Assembly (NCBI GenBank): GCA_022538095.1
Contig: JAKYXN010000042.1
Coordinates: 1-46,051 of the forward strand
DNA length: 46,051 bases
Direction of reading: 5' to 3'
DNA from: Puniceicoccaceae bacterium K14
Lineage (GTDB): Bacteria > Verrucomicrobiota > Verrucomicrobiia > Opitutales > Opitutaceae
In this document: in pieces, positions 40,833 to 46,051 of the stretch
How positions within the stretch are numbered: position 1 is the first letter of the stretch
Layout: each line of letters opens with the position of its first letter
Notes under the pieces: generated by a model
Databases searched by the model: none
What the model was told of the DNA's origin: nothing
What the model saw: the letters and a program-made list of their open reading frames with translations, nothing else
Made by a program: the position numbers and the translations under genes

Positions 40833-41918
40833 TTACTTTGCGGCCTGCTCCTGGTACACCTTGAGCAACGCTTCCGCCTCTCGCTCGACTGTGAATTCTG
40901 TCTCTACGCGCATTCGAGCAGATCGTCCCATCACAGCAAGCCCATCGGAATCCTTCGCCATAGACTCGAATGCCAAGGCAATTGATTGAGAGTCGCCGCA
41001 TGGAACCAATTTTCCATCAACACCGTCTCGAACTACGAGTTCAAACCCACCCGTTCGGCTTGCGATTACTGGTGTACCACTACTCATCGCCTCTAAGCAA
41101 GTAAGTCCAAATCCTTCAACTCTGGATACAGCGGCTACAATCGACATTGTTCCAAATAACTGTGGGAGCTCTTCGTAATCCACTTCTCCAAGCCAAACGA
41201 AGCGATTCTCTAAACCAGCCGACAGGATCTTTTTCTTTTGCTCATCAACGAACGAGTGGAACTTTTCCGTAGTCTTCCCAACAATCACCGCAGTGTACTC
41301 AGGAAACGCTGGAAGCATTTCGATCATTGCATCAACAAAGAGATCTATGCCTTTTTGAGGGCGAACACGGCCAAATATTCCGATCCCTCGCCTACCTGGA
41401 AAACCTAGCTTGCTCCAAGCGCTCGCTTTATCCTCAATATACGGATACTCCTGCAAACTAACGCCATGCGGAATTGTGTAATCAGCAGGCTTTATCAAAA
41501 AGCTACCAGCTTTATTCGATGTAGTAACGATCGCATCCATTTTCATGTAAAGAAACCGTGTATACGCTGAATGCTTACGTTGCGCAGTCGAAGTGAAAAT
41601 CAACTTCAATGACCGTCGAAAAACTTTCTTCAGGATTAACCCCCAAAGCATCTCAATATTGCGCCTCGCATGAAAAACCCTGCAACGACCAGCAGGTAAC
41701 GGAGATTTTGTGATTTTCAACAATTCGCTTAAGCCAACAGCAGGCATTGATGGATCCAGAAAACGCTTTCCCCAAACTACAAGATTAGCTCGTTCCAATT
41801 GATATGGGAGCACTTTGAGCATCGTTGAGGTAACGCCTGAGAAGCGCTTCCCAAAGTTCGGGATTATCACCTCCACTTTTACTTCGCTCTCCTTGCTACT
41901 ATTGGCTACGCTACTCAT
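40833..41918 (-). CDS. GT4 glycosyltransferase, LPS-core mannosyltransferase (LpcC)-like
   Basis: The 361-residue GT-B enzyme has a distinctive N-terminal domain: VIIPNFGKRFSGVTSTMLKVLP, RVFHARRNIEMLWGLILKK and LIFTSTAQRKHSAYTRFLYMKMDAIVTTS. This pattern is typical of LpcC-type core mannosyltransferases of alphaproteobacteria. The C-terminal donor domain has GIFGRVRPQKGIDLFVDAMIEM, the WLGEVDYEELP loop and the EGFGLTCLEAMSSGTPVIASRTGG motif with the conserved glutamates (E-x7-E type). It would transfer a sugar, probably mannose from GDP-mannose, onto a lipid-linked acceptor at the inner membrane. It converges on the MsbA-type gene with six bases between the stop codons. Confidence 0.85.
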   Translation of the reverse strand: MSSVANSSKESEVKVEVIIPNFGKRFSGVTSTMLKVLPYQLERANLVVWGKRFLDPSMPAVGLSELLKITKSPLPAGRCRVFHARRNIEMLWGLILKKVFRRSLKLIFTSTAQRKHSAYTRFLYMKMDAIVTTSNKAGSFLIKPADYTIPHGVSLQEYPYIEDKASAWSKLGFPGRRGIGIFGRVRPQKGIDLFVDAMIEMLPAFPEYTAVIVGKTTEKFHSFVDEQKKKILSAGLENRFVWLGEVDYEELPQLFGTMSIVAAVSRVEGFGLTCLEAMSSGTPVIASRTGGFELVVRDGVDGKLVPCGDSQSIALAFESMAKDSDGLAVMGRSARMRVETEFTVEREAEALLKVYQEQAAK

Positions 41919-42035
41919 TTTCGCTCCACACTAGAAAGCTTCAGAACGGCATGGCAAGATTCGTTGTGGATTAAGCTGCTATGAAAAAAATCCTTTCGAC
42001 GAATACCCACTTTCACGACAACTTGATCTTGTCAC

Positions 42036-43478
42036 ATGCGACTCTTTGAAATTTCTCACAAAGGCCTAGTTATTAGCAATTGGACAGCCTCTCCCTATGA
42101 GTCATGGTGCTTGCTCAACGGAAACACTGCACACAATGGTACCGTAGCCGCTTTTGTGGCTAAAGAAGCAGTCCCCGATGAAGGCGAACTTTCCGGCCTG
42201 CCACTCAAATCATCAATTGTTTCACTCAAGAAACAACAAGCACTCTATGAAAAGGAGCTTGAGAATGACGATTCAGACTTCACCGACCGTATTAATTACG
42301 GTTCTACAGGCGAAGAATTGCTCGCTAGAACAAAAGCCCGTCAAAGTCGCATAAATGAAATCGTCCTCCTTCTCTCGATTGAGAATCTCTTGTCACAGCA
42401 TTTTCGTCTCTACTCTAGCGGCGAGTCTCGCAAGATCATGTTGGCCATCGCATTCCTTGAAGCACCAGACTTATTGATCCTGAATGACCCTTTCGAAGGC
42501 TTGGATGTTGAATCGCGATCATCATTGCAATCCGCGTGCGTAAAACTCGCAAGGAGTGGCCAGCGATTGCTAACCCTCGTGAGCAAGCCAAGCGACATTC
42601 CGCAATGGTCCACTCACCTCGGAGTATTCACCCACGGAGCTTTGATCAAACAAGGTCCAATGCCTGAGTTAATGAGCGATCAGTCGGTTCGCCAGCTCCT
42701 CCACATCAACAAGCAGAAATGTGAACGCCTACCGGCCCCGCCAATCGGACCAGACCTCGAGTTCGAAGAACTCGTGATTCTGAAAAACGGTTTCGTTCGA
42801 TATGGCGACGCCTACCAATTTAAAAACTTCAATTGGACGCTTCGAAAAGGAGAACACACCAGTATATGCGGTCCCAACGGAGCAGGAAAATCAACTCTCC
42901 TCCAACTTATCACCGGCGATCACCCACAATGCTACTCCAACCACTTGACCGTTTTCGGCAAAAAAAGAGGCAGCGGCGAAAGCATCTGGGAAATAAAAAA
43001 ACACGTCGGTATCGTTTCAGCGAGTCTTCATCGCGACTACCGTGCCCCCGGGAACGCACTCTCAACAGTCCTATCAGGGCTATATGATTCAATCGGTCTC
43101 TACCAACAACCGACTCGAGCAGACACTCTACTCGCTCGCTCTTGGATAGAGCTCATTGGCTTGCAGGACCTGACTAGCAATTACTTCCAACAATTTTCCT
43201 ATGGACAGCAACGCCTGCTATTGATCGCTCGCGGGCTAATCAAACAACCTCCGCTATTAATATTAGACGAACCCACCCAGGGGTTGGACGAATTAAATCG
43301 ACAGATCGTTCTTTCATTTATCGAACGGTTGGCTGAGCTCTCGCAAACCACTCTTCTGTTTGTCAGCCATCGCGAGGACGAACATTTACCCCTATTCCAA
43401 CATCGAATCGAATTCCACCACTCAACCGAAGATAACGTTCGATTTGAAGCCCAAGCCAAGAAGCTAAAAAATCCATAA
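42036..43478 (+). CDS. modF: ModF-like twin ABC ATPase with a degenerate first nucleotide-binding site
   Basis: The 480-residue soluble protein aligns along its length with E. coli ModF (PhrA). The second ABC domain is intact: Walker A GPNGAGKSTLLQLITGDHPQ (about 279-287), IWEIKKHVGIVSASLH, the modified signature FSYGQQRL, Walker B LLILDEPTQGLDE and SHREDE. In the first domain the P-loop is destroyed (LLNGNTAHNGTVAA, residues 26-39, where ModF has VGSNGSGKSALA). Walker B reads LLILNDPFEGLD instead of LLILDEPFDGLD. The signature YSSGESRK is kept. ModF has been linked to molybdate transport and stress, but its function is not settled. No mod genes are nearby. It is a single gene divergent from the glycosyltransferase gene. 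Confidence 0.85.
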   Translation: MRLFEISHKGLVISNWTASPYESWCLLNGNTAHNGTVAAFVAKEAVPDEGELSGLPLKSSIVSLKKQQALYEKELENDDSDFTDRINYGSTGEELLARTKARQSRINEIVLLLSIENLLSQHFRLYSSGESRKIMLAIAFLEAPDLLILNDPFEGLDVESRSSLQSACVKLARSGQRLLTLVSKPSDIPQWSTHLGVFTHGALIKQGPMPELMSDQSVRQLLHINKQKCERLPAPPIGPDLEFEELVILKNGFVRYGDAYQFKNFNWTLRKGEHTSICGPNGAGKSTLLQLITGDHPQCYSNHLTVFGKKRGSGESIWEIKKHVGIVSASLHRDYRAPGNALSTVLSGLYDSIGLYQQPTRADTLLARSWIELIGLQDLTSNYFQQFSYGQQRLLLIARGLIKQPPLLILDEPTQGLDELNRQIVLSFIERLAELSQTTLLFVSHREDEHLPLFQHRIEFHHSTEDNVRFEAQAKKLKNP

Positions 43479-43680
43479 TATCCCCTCTAGAAGCCTCGAT
43501 TCGATGCCTTTAAAGAAACCTTAGGCAAATTGTAGCGCTATTAGTTGATTTTAATGATTGATGCCTAGCAAAATGATGTTAGGTCCCTTCTCTTCTATAA
43601 TTTTGCAATCATGCCTAAGAGGCCCATTTCGTAGGCAACTTTACAGCAAGCAATTTCAGAATAAATCAACGAATAGTAAA
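43479..43680. promoter_or_regulatory. Leader region of the EF-G gene with a putative -10 box
   Basis: TATAAT at 43596-43601 is a perfect -10 hexamer, but no good -35 stands 17 bases before it. Transcription would start near 43608, giving a leader of about 73 nt. The frame upstream of the EF-G start is open back to 43558, but it encodes nothing conserved. Confidence 0.35.
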
Positions 43681-45771
<2,091 letters not shown>

Positions 45772-45811
45772 TCTCTTTTTCTCGCTAATCTAAAAACTCA
45801 ATTTATTACCG

Positions 45812-45844
45812 ACTCCCATCTTTAACGAGATGGGAGTTTTTTTT
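45812..45844 (+). terminator. Intrinsic terminator after the EF-G gene
   Basis: ACTCCCATC-tttaacga-GATGGGAGT is a perfect 9-bp stem followed by a run of T residues, about 40 bases after the stop codon. Confidence 0.92.
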
Positions 45845-46015
45845 GCATCTTCCAGAACCGCCAATGCACGCAAGTAATTTTAGAGAATCTTTCTCTAAGA
45901 GCTAAGCGGAAGCCTCCTCTTTCACATATTCTACGTACTCGGCCTATACAAAAAAAGTAAGCGACACAGAATCGACCTCCTTCCTATTGTTCGTTTTTTC
46001 GTATAGTCTTCGCGG

Positions 46016-46051
46016 ATGAGCAAAAGCAAGGGAACCCGATACACGAGACAA
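46016..46051 (+). CDS. Start of an unidentified gene, cut by the window end
   Basis: ATG at 46016 opens a frame of 12 codons (MSKSKGTRYTRQ) that runs off the edge. The basic start resembles small HTH or transposase-associated proteins, but this is too short to name. A TATAGT -10-like box at 46002-46007 lies just ahead, so the message could be nearly leaderless. 45845-46015 shows nothing else. Confidence 0.35.
   Translation, partial: MSKSKGTRYTRQ

Noticed and set aside
40815-40840. 8-bp inverted repeat CAAAGTAA/TTACTTTG covering the convergent stop codons of the MsbA-type and glycosyltransferase genes
   Set aside because: It is AT-rich, has no T-tract and is weak, so a terminator function is not supported.
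43558-43680. Upstream 41-codon extension of EF-G
   Set aside because: EF-G proteins begin at [11 protein letters not shown]. The extension is not conserved in type and overlaps the likely promoter.

Overview
The window comes from a bacterial chromosome of moderate G+C. It most likely belongs to the Planctomycetota-Verrucomicrobiota-Chlamydiota group, and probably to Verrucomicrobiota (Opitutae-like). That assignment is inference from gene architecture. A GreA-type factor carries a very long N-terminal extension, and serine hydroxymethyltransferase is about 509 residues long; both shapes are known from Chlamydia relatives. Small SHD1-like beta modules occur in secreted proteins. The cell is Gram-negative: OmpW barrel, apolipoprotein N-acyltransferase, MsbA-type exporter, an LPS-core mannosyltransferase-like enzyme and a TonB-like protein.

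Region by region. 1-870 is a graveyard of mobile DNA: the last 30 codons of a DDE (IS5-like) transposase, the broken C-terminal part of a REP-associated tyrosine transposase (RAYT), and a perfect 21-bp inverted repeat whose arms are themselves palindromic (a REPIN-like element). 870-5320 holds ompW and a convergent xylFGH ABC importer. 5500-11065 is a plus-strand run: UvrD-type helicase, a small secreted protein, an OGG1-type 8-oxoguanine glycosylase, a protein with kinase-like motifs and an amidohydrolase. 11097-18044 has a large TPR protein, a gamma-carbonic anhydrase, lnt, an FmdB-like mini-protein, a homologue of tRNA-queuosine mannosyltransferase and a papain-like peptidase. 18079-22212 holds a chemoreceptor, a TonB-domain protein and a dGTPase. 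22364-32478 carries a thioredoxin-like protein, glyA, a MazG-like pyrophosphohydrolase, an MFS transporter, rsmB, the extended greA, an ArsR-methyltransferase fusion and ptsI.

32574-40826 is a compact anabolic and transport block. ispE is divergent from a seven-gene string with overlaps or short gaps: pyrF-ispD-ispF-oppA-oppB-oppC-msbA. Three MEP isoprenoid genes therefore sit side by side. 40833-46051 has the LPS glycosyltransferase, a ModF-like twin-ABC protein with a ruined first ATPase site, an EF-G2-type elongation factor and the first 12 codons of another gene.

The best regulatory find is a strong candidate ZTP (pfl) riboswitch in the glyA leader, which would link one-carbon/folate status to glycine-serine interconversion. 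A second is an intrinsic-terminator-like hairpin lying inside the signal-peptide codons of the papain-like peptidase. I saw no tRNA, rRNA or CRISPR array. No completely new system is evident. The least described items are the kinase-like protein, the bacterial queuosine-mannosyltransferase homologue, the RAYT/REPIN remnant and the attenuator-like overlap.
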